Positions 37,901 to 51,199 of a stretch of 64,000 nt of DNA are shown one piece after another. The notes beneath the pieces are model-generated. The model was not told the origin of the DNA, did no database searches, and saw only the letters and a list, made by a program, of their open reading frames with translations. A program made the position numbers and the translations under genes. How positions within the stretch are numbered: position 1 is the stretch's first letter; every line of letters begins with the position of its first letter. The stretch is from Chrysomallon squamiferum. Its lineage: Eukaryota; Mollusca; Gastropoda; Neomphalida; Peltospiridae. The DNA is taken from NCBI GenBank assembly GCA_012295275.1, contig CM022676.1, positions 568,341-632,340 on the forward strand, read 5' to 3'.

Positions 37901-40900
37901 TAAGTAAGCAAGGAAGCAAGTACCTAAGTAAGAGAGAATGACAGTCAGTACATTGACAATTATGTGAATAAGAATGTAAGTAAGTACTTAATTAATATCC
38001 TAGGTTAGCAAGTAAGCGAGTAAGTTAGTAAATAGCAACCTAAGTAAATACAATAACAATTATCTAACTAAGAAAGAAAGTAAGTAAGTACGTAAATAAT
38101 GATCTAAGTTGGGAAGGAAGCGAGCAACTAAGTGAAAATGCAAATTTGTACATTAACAATTATCTCAGTAACAACGTAAGTAAGTACGTAAATAATGACC
38201 AAAGTAAGCAAGAATGCAGCTTACTTAGTTAGTGAGAATGCAAGTAAGTACGTTAACAATTATCTAAGTAAGAAATAAATTTAGTACTTACCTAAATAAT
38301 GACCTAAGTAAGCAAGGAAACAAGTAACTAAGAAAGTGAGAATGCAAGTCAGTACATTAACAATTATGTGAGTAAGAATGCAAGTAATTAAACAATTATG
38401 AAGAGTAAGAATGTAAAAGTAAAGAATGTAAGTACAATAACAATTATCTAACAAAAAAAATAAGTTAGCTAATGAGTAATAACCTAAGTTAAATTATCTA
38501 AGTAAAGAAAAATTAAGTAACTTAAGTAAATAAACCTAAAAATAATAAAGAGAAACAAATAATTTAACAATTAAGTAAAAATGTAAGTAATACTAATGAC
38601 CTAAGTTTAACCAAGTAAGTACATTACCAATTATCTAAATAACAAATAAATTAAGTAAGTAAGTAAATAATGACCTAAGTAAGCAAGGATGCAAGTTTCT
38701 AAGGAAGTGAGAATGGAAGTAAGTACATTAACAATTATCTAAGTAATAAATAAATTAAGTAATAAATAAATTAAGTAATTACGTAAATAAAATAATGACC
38801 TAAGCAAGGAAGCAAGTAAGCTAAGTACCTAACTAAGAGAATGAATGCAAGTACATTTTACATTTACAATTATGTGACTAAGAATGTAAGTAACTACTTA
38901 ATTAATGTGCTAGGTTAGCAAGTAAGCGACTAAGTTAGTAAATAGTAACCTAAGTAAATACAATAACAATTATCTAACTAAGAAAGAAAGTAAGTAAGTA
39001 CGTAAATAATGATCTAAGTTGGCAAGGAAGCGAGCAACTAAACGAAAATGCAAATTTGTACATTAACAATTATCTCAGTAACAACGTAAGTAAGTACGTA
39101 AATAATGACCAAAGTAAGCAAGAATGCAGCTTACTTAGTTAGTGAGAATGCAAGTAAGTACGTTAACAATTATCTAAGTAAGAAATAAATTTAGTACTTA
39201 CCTAAATAATGACCTAAGTAAGCAAGGAAACAAGTAACTAAGAAAGTGAGAATGCAAGTCAGTACATTAACAATTATGTGAGTAAGAAGTAAGTACTTAG
39301 CTAATGACCTAAGTTACCAAGGGAAAATAAGTAAGTTAATTAAAATAATAAATAAGTAAATAGTAAAGTAAATAAGTAAATAATTAAAATAATCTAAATA
39401 ACAAAAATTAAAAGTAAATAAATAAAGTAAATTATCTAAAATAACAAATAAAATTGAAAAGCAAAAGTAATTAACAAATAAATTAAGTAAGTAAGTAAAT
39501 AAGTAAAAGTAAGCAAGGATGCAACTTTCTAAGGAAGTGAGAATGGAAGTAAGTACATTAACAATTATCTAAGTAATAAATAAATTAAGTAATTACGTAA
39601 ATAATGACCTAAGTAAGCAAGGAAGCAAGTACCTAACTAAGAGAGAATGCAAGTCAGTACATTTACAATTATGTGACTAAGAATGTAAGTAACTACTTAA
39701 TTAATGTGCTAGGTTAGCAAGTAAGCGACTAAGTTAGTAAATAGTAACCTAAGTAAATACAATAACAATTATCTAACTAAGAAAGAAAGTAAGTAAGTAC
39801 GTAAATAATGATCTAAGTTGGGAAGGAAGCGAGCAACTAAGCGAAAATGCAAATTTGTACATTAACAATTATCTCAGTAACAACGTAAGTAAGTACGTAA
39901 ATAATGACTTAAGTAAGCAAGGATGGAACTTACTTAGTTAGTGAGAATGCAAGTAAGTACGTTAACAATTATCTAAGTAAGAAATAAATTTAGTACTTAC
40001 CTAAATAATGACCTAAGTAAGCAAGGAAACAAGTAACTAAGAAAGTGAGAATGCAAGTCAGTACATTAACAATTATGTGAGTAAGAATGTAAGTAAGTAC
40101 TTAGCTAATGACCTAAGTTTAATAATAACCTAAGTAAGTTAAAGTAAAGTAAGTAAACAAAAACAAAGTAAAAAGTAAATAGTAACCTAAGTAAATACAA
40201 TAACAATTATCTAACTAAGAAAGAAAAAGTAAAGTAAATAAATAATGCAATCTAAGTTAAAGGAAAGCAACTAAGTGAAAAATGCAAATTTGTACATTAA
40301 CAATTATCTCTAAGTAAGTAATGTAAGTGAGTAAAAATAAAATAAACAAAAAGTAAGAAAAATGGAACTTATTACTTAATAAATTAAGTAAATGCAAAGT
40401 AACGTTAACAATTATCTAAGTAAAAATAAATTTAGTAACTTACCTAAATAATGACCTAAGTAAGCAAGGAAACAAAAGTACCAAAGTAAGAAGAGAATGA
40501 CAGTGTGAAGTAAATTTACAATTATGTAAATAACTTAATTAAATGTAAGTAAAGTACTTAAATTAATATCCTAGGTTAAGTAAAAAAAAAGTAAGTAAGT
40601 TAAGTAAATAGCAACCTAAGTAAAATAACAATAACAATTATCTAACTAAGAAAGAAAGTAAGTAAGTACGTAAATAATGATCTAAGTTGGGAAGGAAGCG
40701 AGCAACTAAGTGAAAATGCAAATTTGTACATTAACAATTATCTCAGTAACAACGTAAGTAAGTACGTAAATAATGACCAAAGTAAGCAAGAATGCAGCTT
40801 ACTTAGTTAGTGAGAATGCAAGTAAGTACGTTAACAATTATCTAAGTAAGAAATAAATTTAGTACTTACCTAAATAATGACCTAAGTAAGCAAGGAAACA

Positions 40901-42450
40901 AGTAACTAAGAAAGTGAGAATGCAAGTCAGTACATTAACAATTATGTGAGTAAGAATGTAAGTAAGTACTTAGCTAATGACCTAAGTTAGCAAGGAAGAG
41001 AATAAGTAAGTAAATAGTAACCTAAGTAAGTACATTACCAATTACTAACCTAAGTAAGTAAGTAAATTACCAATTATCTAAATAACAAATAAATTAAGTA
41101 ATAAAGTAAGTAAAGTAAATAATGACCTAAGTAAGCAAGGATGCAAGTTTCTAAAAAAGGAATGAGAATTAACAATTAAGTAAGTACATTAACAATTATC
41201 TAAGTAATAAATAAATTAAGTAATTACGTAAATAATGACCTAAGTAAGCAAGGAAGCAAGTACCTAACTAAGAGAGAATGCAAGTCAGTACATTTACAAT
41301 TATGTGACTAAGAATGTAAGTAACTACTTAATTAATGTGCTAGGTTAGCAAGTAAGCGACTAAGTTAGTAAATAGTAACCTAAGTAAATACAATAACAAT
41401 TATCTAACTAAGAAAGAAAGTAAGTAAGTACGTAAATAAAATAAAAGTACAAAAATCTAACTAAGAAAAAAGTAAGTAAAGTAAGTATGTAAGTAAAATG
41501 ACCTAAGTAAGTAAGGAAGTTAAATAACTAAGTGAAAATAAAATTTGTACATTAACAATTATCTCAGTAACAAATTAAGTAAGTAAGTACGTAAATAATG
41601 ACTTAAGTAAGCAAGGATGGAACTTACTTAGTTCGTGAGAATGCAAGGTAGTACGTTAACAATTATCTGAGTAAGAAATAAATTTAGTACTTACCTAAAT
41701 AATGACCTAAGTAAGCAAGGAAGCAAGTACCTAAGTAAGAGAGAATGAAAGTCAGTACATTAACAATTATCTAAGTAATAAATAAATTAAGTAAATAAAT
41801 AATGACCTAAGTAAGCAAGGAAGCAAGTACCTAACTAAGAGAGAATGCAAGTCAGTACATTTACAATTATGTGAATAAGAATGTAAGTAACTACTTAATT
41901 AATGTGCTAGGTTAGCAAGTAAGCGACTAAGTTAGTAAATAGTAACCTAAGTAAATACAATAACAATTATCTAACTAAGAAAGAAAGTAAGTAAGTAAGT
42001 AAGTACGTAAATAATGATCTAAGTTGGCAAGGAAGCGAGCAACTAAGTGAAAATGCAAATTTGTACATTAACAATTATCTCAGTAACAACGTAAGTAAGT
42101 ACGTAAATAATGACCAAAGTAAGCAAGAATGCAGCTTACTTAGTTAGTGAGAATGCAAGTAAGTACGTTAACAATTATCTAAGTAAGAAATAAATTTAGT
42201 ACTTACCTAAATAATGACCTAAGTAAGCAAGGAAACAAGTAACTAAGAAAGTGAGAATGCAAGTCAGTACATTAACAATTATGTGAGTAAGAATGTAAGT
42301 AAGTACTTAACTAATGACCTAAGTTATCAAGGAAGAGAATAAGTAAGTAAATAGTAACCTAAGTAAGTACATTAACAATTATCTAAGTAAGAAATAAATT
42401 AAGTAATTACGTAAATAATGACCTAAGTAAGAAAGGAAGCAAGTAACAAA
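35000..42450. repeat. Higher-order repeat domain of the satellite
   Basis: A block beginning GCAAGGAAACAAGTAACTAA recurs near 35,082, 35,808, 36,387, 37,196, 38,308, 39,222, 40,021, 40,887 and 42,226. Copies are nearly identical, with spacings of about 0.6 to 1.3 kb. This marks multi-unit higher-order duplication, in contrast to the degenerate array on both sides. Confidence 0.85.
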
Positions 42451-45400
42451 GTAATTGAGAATGCAAGTAAGTACATTAAGAATTATCTAAGTAAGAAAAA
42501 CATTAAGAAGGTACATAAATAATGACCTAAGTGAGCAATGATGCAAGTAACTGAGGAAATGAGAAAGCAAGTAAGTGCATTAACAATTATCTAAGTAAGA
42601 AAGTAAGTAAGTTCGTAAATAATGAACTAAGTTAGCAGGGAAGCGAGTAACTAAGTAAGTCAGAATGCAAGTAAGTACATTAAGAATTATCTAATCAAGA
42701 AAAACATTAAGAAGGTACATAAATAACGACCTAAGTAAGCAAGGATACAAGTAACTAAGGAAATAAGAAAGCAAGTAATGTGCATTAACAATTATCTAAG
42801 TAAAAAAGTATGTAAGTTCGTAAATAATGAACTAAGTTAGCAGGGAAGCCAGTAACTAATTAATTGAGAATACTAGTAAGTACATTAAGAATTATCTATG
42901 TAAGAAAGAAATTAAGAAGATACATAAATAATGACCTAAGTAAGCAAGGATGCAACTAAGGAAATGAGAAAGCAAGTAAGTGCATTATCAATTATATAAG
43001 TAAGAAAGTAAATAAGTACGTAAATAGTTACCTAAGTTACAAAGGAAACGGGTATGTAATTAAATAGAAACCTACGTAAGTACATTAACAATCATCTAAG
43101 TCAGAAAGAAATTAAATAATTACGTAAATAATAACCTAACTATTAAAAAAGCAAGAAACTAAGTAAGTGAGAATTCATGTAAGTACATTAACAATTATCT
43201 AAGTAAGAAAGTAAGTAACTACGTAAATAATGGCCTAACTTAGCATGGATGCGAGTAACTAAGTAAGTGAGAAAACTTTAAGAATTATCTATGTAATTAA
43301 GAAATTAAGAAGGTACATAAATAATGACCTAAGTAAGCAAGGATGCAAGAAACTAAGGAAATGAGAAAGCAAGTAAGTGCATTAACAATTATGTAAGTAG
43401 GAAAGTAAGTAAGTATGTAAATAGTGACCTAAGTTCGCTATGAATCGTGTAAGTAAATAAATAGAAACCTACGTAAGTACATTAACAATAATCTAAGTAA
43501 GAAAGAAATTAAGTAATTACGTAAATAATAACCTAACTATTAATGAAAGCATGAAACTAAGTAAGGGAAAATGCATGTAAGAACATTAATAATTACCTAA
43601 GAAAATCAAAAAGTAAGTAGGCATTTTATCAGTTACCTAAGTAAGACAGAAAGCAAGTAAGTAGGTAAATAATTAGCAAAGTAAGTCAGAAAAGTTCATT
43701 AAGAATTATCTAAGTAAGTAAGTACGTATATAATTACCTAAGTAAGCGAGAACGGAAGTAAGTTCGTAAATTATTACCTGACTAAGTGAGAATATAAGTA
43801 AGTACATTAACAATTATCTACGTAAGAAAGAAACCACATATGTATGTGAATAATTACCTAAGTAAGTGAGAAAGTAACTAATTATCTTAACAATTACCCA
43901 AGTAAGAAAGAAGGTTAGTTTGTTCGTAAATAATTACCTAAGTAAGATAGAAAGAAGGTACAAAAACAATTATCTAAGTAAGGGAGTAAGCTGGTAAATA
44001 CATAAATAATTACCTAAGTAAGAAACAAAGAAAGTCAGTTCGTATATAATTACCAAAGTAAGCAAGTAAGCTAGTAAGTATGTAAATAATTACGTAAGTG
44101 AGAATGTATGTAAGTACATTAACAATTAACTAAGTAAGAAAGAAAGTAAGGAAGTAGGTAAATAATTAAGTAAGTAAGCAAGAAAGCAAGTAAGTTCGTA
44201 TATAATTACCTAAGTAAATGAGAATGTAAGTAAATACCTCAACAATTAACTAAGTAAGAAAGAAAGTAAGTAAGTACGTAAATTATTACCTATGTAAGCA
44301 AAAACTGAAGTAAATAGATAAATAATTACCTAAGAAAGAAAGCACTAAAATAATTACCTAAGTAAGCAAGAAAGGAAGTAAGCACGTAAATAATTATCTT
44401 AGAAAGTGAACAAGTAATTACGTACATTAACAGTTACCTAAGTAAGAAAGAAAGTAAGAAAGTACAAAAATAATTATAAGCAAGTAAGTTAGTAAGTATG
44501 TAAATAATTACATAAGGAAGTGGAAAAGTAAGTACGTCCAATAACAATTATCTAAGTAAGAAAGAAACTAAGTAAGTTCGTAAATAATTACCTATGTAAG
44601 AAACTAGGTAAGAATATTAACAATTGTCTAAATAAGAAAGAAAGTAAATAAGTACGTCAATAGTTACCTAAGTAAGCAAGTAAGATGGTAAGTACCTAAA
44701 TAATTACCTAAATAAGAAAGAAAGGATAGTAAGAACATAAATAATTACCTAACTAAGCAACGAGGCAAGCAAGTACGTAAATAATTATCTAAGTAAGTAA
44801 GAATGTAAGTGGGAGCTAAAGCAAATGCCTAAGTAAGCAAGCAAGCGAGTAAGTACGTAAATAATTACTTAAGTAAGCAAGAAAGCAAGTAAGTACCTAA
44901 GTAATTAAGAATGTAAGTAAGTACATTAACAGTTATCTAAGTAAGAAAGAAAGTAAATAAGTACGTAAATAATTACCTAAGTAAGTGAGAATATAAGTAA
45001 GTACATTAACAGTTATCTAAGTAAGAAAGAAAGCAAGTAAGTACATAAGTAATTACCTAAGTAACTGAAAAAGTAAGTAAGTATCTTAACATTTTCCTAT
45101 GTAAGAAAGAAAGTAAGTTAGTACATAAATAATTACTTATGTTTGAAAGTGCATGAGAAAGTGCATGAGCAACTGCCAAAGTGAGAAATAAAGTAAATAA
45201 GTATATAATAATTACCTAAGCAAGCAGGCTGGTAACTACGTAAACAATTACCTAAGTAAGCAAGAAAGCAAGTAAGTGCGTAAATAATTACCTAAGTAAG
45301 TGAGAAAGTAATTAATTACTTAACAATTACCTAAGTAAGAAAGAAAGTAAGTAAGGACGTAAATAATTATCTATGTAAGAAAGTAAGTACATTAGCAATT

Positions 45401-46517
45401 ACCTGAGTGAGAAAGTAAGTAAGTACGTATACAATTACCTGAGTGAGAAAGTAAGTAAGTACGTATACAATTACCTGAGTGAGAAAGTAAGTAAGTACGT
45501 ATACCTTAGTAAGGGAGCTGATATAACAACACAGACCACTGCACATGAGACACGTCACCTTGATGGAAAACAGATAAGACTGAGTTTTTAAAAAAAAAGT
45601 TGTAAATATTGTAGGAATGAAGGAGCTGAGGTATAGTTCATATTGTGCAAAGATCAAACAAATAGCCATTCATAATTATAATAATCATTTAGCAAGAACA
45701 AACTATAACTGTGAACCGAAAAGGGATAGGTTTATACTAAAATTCATATTCATTAATTGTTTAATAGTTATATTCAGACTGCGCCGATTTTGATAAATGA
45801 CTGCGTATTGTAGTTACTCTCTGTATTATTCTAATCAACATTTTTAATAATATAATTTTTATTTTATAGTTGATGAACCAATAATTCATGTATATTATAT
45901 TCAAGACACTATTCATCGTTCACAGAACCACACACATATAAACACACACACGCATGCATACATAATCAAACTTAGCCACACACATACATAGACAAATAGA
46001 GGCACACGCATAACAGTCAAACTTAAACACACACACATATACACAGACGTATCTATGCGTAATTTTAGCTTACATTTCTAAAGTGTATATAATGTCGATG
46101 TCATTTTAAATAAAAATAAATGAAAAGAGCTAGATAGATAGACAGATAGACAGACATATAAATGAATAAATATATATATAGATACATAGAAAGACAGGTA
46201 GATATATATGAATGACTAATGTGAGTACTTTCCTTTATGTCATACTGACATGCATGATTTGCAAACTACCACACTGAAAGGTATTGTTCATCATTCTTAA
46301 TAAAAACGCTTTGTAAGCTAAACTTATTTGATCTTATTATCTTTATTGTGTCATACGTTCCGATCACCTACTAACAACAACTGTTACAAACGCCAGTGCG
46401 GTTTAAAAATAAACTGCATCTGTCAACATGTTATATATATAAAAATGTGAATCAACATCTTAATTAACGTTGTTTTTGACAGATTTTGACAGATCTGTCT
46501 ACTTTTTCAAACAAGAA

Positions 46518-46577
46518 ATGTCTTTCTTTCCGTATATATTTGGATTTACTTACTTGTTCTACCTACAGTCGTTTCAG
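46518..46577 (+). pseudogene. Paralogous receptor signal-peptide exon, right arm
   Basis: The right-arm copy of the signal exon begins MSFFPYIFGFTYLFYLQSFQ and ends at a GTATTT donor. It is 60 nt, two bases longer than the left-arm and main-gene copies, which breaks the hydrophobic frame and gives phase 0 instead of phase 1 at the donor. It lies upstream of, and on the same strand as, the dead FN3 and membrane exons at 52.9-55.1 kb, so it is the likely first exon of that dead paralogue. Confidence 0.78.
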
Positions 46578-46894
46578 GTATTTATATTATTTTTATGTAT
46601 ATAGTGATTAAAAGTGAAATACTGAGTAATAAGAACAAATAAATAAAACAAAATTACGTACAGAGCATATTATATATACAGAGCATAAGTCTGCAGTCAT
46701 TGGACAAACATACATTTTTATATTTGTTCTAAAATAACAAATCGTAGCACAATTCCAAGAATATCTTCTTGTTTAAAATTCCATTGTATTTTTGTTCATA
46801 TTATTTAAAACTCGGCGTCAATGAGAATTATGTTGTAGAAGAAGACTGTGATTCAGTAATGGTTAAGACTATGTGGAGAAAATAGTTTTTTTGC

Positions 46895-47745
46895 TTGCCA
46901 CTGAGACATATAAAATTAGAAAAGAAAAACACATGAAAACCAGAATAAGAGTTGTGCATGCTGCTGTTATTCTTGAATCCAGAGTGGACGGGCGTGTGTG
47001 GAAGGCTGTTAAAATTTAAACTCAAACACATCATACCCATATCGTTTTTCAACTATGCAATTCTTATATGTATATGTGTGCATATGTATATACTACATTT
47101 TGGTTAGTTTACAAGATACATGAAGCTTACTTGCTGGTGTGTAATCTTTTGTTAGTGTGATCCAGCAAAGATTGTTATTAGCCTAGTAATATATATAAAT
47201 ACATATAACAATCAAACGATGAAAACTAGATGAGTAAAAGTAGATATAGGCTACTCACCCACTCACTCAACTGTTTCTTTTAATTTAATTTCTTCTATTT
47301 TTTTTATTTATTGCCAAGGCACAATGCTTCTATTTGTGTGTGTTCACGTACGACTGGCATCCAAGCTGGCGATATGCATGCACTCAGATTTGCACGTGCA
47401 GTGGGTCAGACTGACTGTCAGCATAGTTATAAATATCATCTGTTTCTTCGTTGTGGTTTTTTGGTCATTACTATTCACATATTTTTTCCACAAAAGCGCA
47501 GTACATTGTTCATTGTTGAGGGATTTATTTTTTAGGATATTGATGTTCTTATATTGTTATTGTTGGGATGTTGTGAACACAGTTGCCAACTACCTATTTT
47601 TTCACTTTTTGTGTGAAAATGACTTTGGTACAGCGTATATGTGTACATTTACACTACTTTGTACGTGGTTAGCGAAGGAAAGTTATCATTAAGTACTAGG
47701 AACGTATCTTACAGCTTACTGAGTTCGCTTTACATTATTACTGTT
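46895..47745. repeat. Arm segment present three times (right-arm copy)
   Basis: Same orientation as the partial copy at 28,105-28,968 and inverted relative to 21,540-22,290. It ends right before the LINE start. Confidence 0.8.
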
Positions 47746-47777
47746 ACAGTTACAAATGTTCTTTGTCAAAATTCCAA

Positions 47778-50575
47778 ATGGATAATGGTATTAAGTTTGT
47801 GTCAGCAAACTGTCAGGGCCTTGCAGATGAAATGTTTTTGAGAGATGTTTTAAATTACTATAAATCAAAAAAAAAAGATATATATATATAGATATATATA
47901 TATATATTCGATAATATGTTTGCAGGACATTCATAAAGATGAAAAAGGTGCAGGGCGTATGAATCAGTTATGGAATATGCAGACAATAATAGCACCTTAT
48001 AATATAAGAAAGAGGAAACTTGCTATTCTATTTAGTAATGATCATTAATATGTTACTGATAATGAACATACGTTCATAGACCTAACCGTTAACTATATAA
48101 TAACTAGATTAACGATAAATAAACATACTGATTTATCTGTAGTAAATATTTATGGCCTAAATGAAGATTTACCACAATTCTATCTGGATATTTTTAATAA
48201 AATTAATTTTGAACAAGAAGACGTGATATTCTGTGGAGACTGGAACTTTGTATTAGACCCACAACTAGATATAGGAAAATTCCTCAACGTATTAATAACC
48301 CAAGAGCCAGACAAGTAGTATCAGAAACTATAAATGAAAACGATGTTTGGAGAATATCAAATGGAGACACTAAATCATTTACGTGGAAGAGGAAAAAAAC
48401 CTAGACAGCAGGCTAGACTGGATAACTTTCTTGTATCTCGAAGTATTTTTCATAATGTATTAGATGCTAAAATAATAATGCCTTATAGATCTCACCATAA
48501 TGCGATTAATATAACATGTAATTTTACTGATTAAGAATGCGGTAGAGGATATTGGAAATTTAACAACTCCTTATTAAAGGACCCATCTTATCGTACTCAA
48601 ATTAAAAATATGATAAAAAAAAAAAAAAAAGTCTAAAAATTAATATGGTCTATCAGTTAAAAATGAAACTATTCAAATGATAAGTAATGCTGATTTAAAT
48701 GTTAAGATACCGGTATCATTATTTTTAGAAACATTGTTAATGAAAATAAGAGGTAAAACGATATGGTATGCTACTTGGAAAAAACGTCAGGCGTTAAAAG
48801 ACGAAACTGACTTAGAAACAAAAATATCAATTATTGAAAAATAAATAAATAATAATGTTCAGAACATAGATGAAAATATTTTAGATGAACTACAAGACAC
48901 ACAACGGAAATTAGAAACTATCAGAGATAATAAAACAGAAGGCGCCTATCTACGGTCAAGAATATTGTCATATCGTTTAGCCGACAAGCCAAGTGCATAT
49001 TTTATAGTTTAGAGACTAGAAATTGTGTTTCAAAGACAATTTTAAAATTAGGGACACCTCAGGAATAATTACTACTTGAGTTTTTCAAATTCTTCCGGAT
49101 AGACTTGGGTGATTTTGTTTTAAAAACGATAAATGAAGGTTATGATAAGGAAGAGGTGTCTCTATCACTTAGACGAGGGCTAATTACCTGTATTCAAAAG
49201 CAAATAAGAACAAACATGTTTTAAAAGACTGGAGACCTATATCAGTGTTAAATGTTATTTATAAACTAGCATCCGCCTGCTAAGCACTTGAATAAAGCCA
49301 CTTTTAAATAGAACTGAAAATGAAGATCAGAAGGGCTTTGTAGGAGGACGCTTTATTGGGGAAAATATAAGGACACTGTATGATATTTTATTCGAAAGTA
49401 AGACTAATAACACACCAGGACTAATACTTTTAATTGATTTTGAAAAAAACATTTGATTCTATATCAATGCAATTCATGCACAAAACTTTACAATATTTTT
49501 TTTTCGGTCCATCAATTCGTAGATGGGTTTTTACTTTTACGATAATGCAAAGGCATACATTTTACAAAACGGACATCTCTCGGAACCTTTTAACATAGAA
49601 AGAGGTTGTAGGCAAGGCGATCCCCTTTCACCATATTTATTTATTTTATATAGAAATTCATGGAATTCTTGTTCGGTCAAATCCTCTAATTAAACGCATT
49701 GATATATAGGATTTGGAATATAAAACTGGACAATTTGCTGATGACACTCAATTGTATTTAGATGGATCTCCTTCCTCTATAAGGAAAGCAATACATACTT
49801 TAGACATTTTTAGAGATGTATCGGGCCTGAAAAAAAATATAGAAAAAACAAAAGCTATTGGTTTATGTCCCTTGCGAATACTATGGCAGAAACGTGCAAA
49901 CGGCTAAGTCTAGACTGGTGTGAAAACATTTTGAAGTTCTAGATTTGACACTTAATAAACAACTAGACAATATTTGGACACTAGATTTGGATGAAAAGCT
50001 GGTAAAAATAGAAAAACGGTTAAATTCGTGGCATGGCAGATGCAGAACTACATGTGGTAGGGTAACGGTTGTAAAATCATTAGCTATGTCAAAACAATCT
50101 CATATTTTTACCAGCCTACCAAATCCACCCAAAGAATATATATTAAAAATAAATAAAATGATTTTCTCATTTGTATGGAAATATGCTCCAGATAGAGTTA
50201 AACGCTCAATTATTACAACAAATTATACCGAGAGTGACTTAAAAATGGTTGAAACATTAACATTCATTAAAGCTTTAAAAGTTTCGTGGTTAAGACACTT
50301 GTTTCAGTCGGACAGCAAATGAAAATGGTTTTTAAATAAATATAGATAATCTAGCTTTATCTAAACCGGGAACCAATGTTGGTGAATATATAAACAAAAA
50401 GTTTAAAAATTATTTTTGGAATGATGTTTTGTGCTAAAAAGAAAAACTGAAACTTGTGACGAAATAGTAAATGAGCCGTTATGGTACAACACAGTTTATT
50501 TTTCCGCAGTTGGTATAATAACGGTTTAACACACATACGAAATCTTTTAACAGAAACAGGATACATCATTCACTA
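47778..50575 (+). mobile_element. L1/Tx1-like LINE relic, right-arm copy
   Basis: From ATG 47,778 the frame reads MDNGIKFVSANCQGLADEMF, then an endonuclease block (LAILFSNDH; FCGDWNFVLDPQLD). The reverse transcriptase blocks follow: GGRFIGENIRTLYDILFESK; LILLIDFEK; IERGCRQGDPLSPYLF; QFADDTQLYLDG; FRDVSGLKKNIEKTKAIGL. The 3' part holds LDEKLVKIEKRLNSWHGR and LFFRSWYNNGLTHIRNLLTE. The order and the G-x-x-x-N-I-R and F-A-D-D-T motifs are those of L1/Tx1-clade ORF2 proteins. At least ten frame changes and stops interrupt it. There is no ORF1 and no poly(A) tail; the 3' end runs into CA/TG microsatellites. Confidence 0.88.
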
Positions 50576-50589
50576 TACATACGTACATG

Positions 50590-50812
50590 CACGAATGCAC
50601 CTAAGTACACACACACACACACACATACATTCATACATGCACAGTTACACACACAAACATATATATATATATACACACATACATTCATACGTGCATGCAG
50701 TAATGCACCTAAGTGCAAACACACACACCCATAGACACACAGAGACATGTATGTGTGTATATATATACATATATATATCTGTGTGTCTATGGGTTTGTGT
50801 CACAGATGCCAT
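50590..50812. repeat. CA/TG and TA compound microsatellite at LINE 3' end
   Basis: Mixed ACAC, CATT and TATA repeats, mirrored in the left arm at about 18,480-18,690. Open frames here are low-complexity His/Thr/Val/Cys repeats and not genes. Confidence 0.9.
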
Positions 50813-50929
50813 CCCTACTTTTACTACTAGTACCTCTACATCTATGACCACTACGTGATCTTTATTGCTAAAGGAAATAAGTCTTCTACATAAAAATTAT
50901 TCTAAAGCAGGTTATAAATAAAATTCGCA

Positions 50930-51040
50930 GAGGCTCTGGCGCAGGAAGACAAAGTCCAATCACCGCCTCACAAACCCGTCAGATTCCGCTGATTAGACTC
51001 GAACGTATGGCACCCATTAGCCCACACTCCGAAGGCCGAC
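50930..51040 (-). mobile_element. tRNA-derived SINE-like copy
   Basis: On the minus strand GTGTGGGCTAATGGGTGCC is followed by ACGTTCGAGTCTAATCAGCG, which resemble A and B boxes. A body with TCTGACGG, TTTGTGAGG, GATTGGAC and TTTGTCTTCC follows. It is the partner of the copy at 9,670-9,836. It lies about 100 bp outside the right arm. Confidence 0.55.
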
Positions 51041-51199
51041 GATTTTTTTGTTTTATATTTGTTGATTTTAATCAACAGTTGTATATAAATAAATAGAACA
51101 TTAAAAGAATAAATCACAACAATAAACAATAGGCATGCATTCACACACTCACATACCCATACTTACCTACACAGAACACTAACATATTTTAATTGTATT

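Larger units (their letters stand above)
45515..50832. repeat. Right arm of the large inverted repeat (5.3 kb)
   Basis: Reverse-complement partner of 18,440-23,636 with the same order of contents. The array-side edge is at about 45,515 (TATAACAACACAGACCACTG) and the outer edge at about 50,832 (CCCTACTTTTACTACT). Confidence 0.9.
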
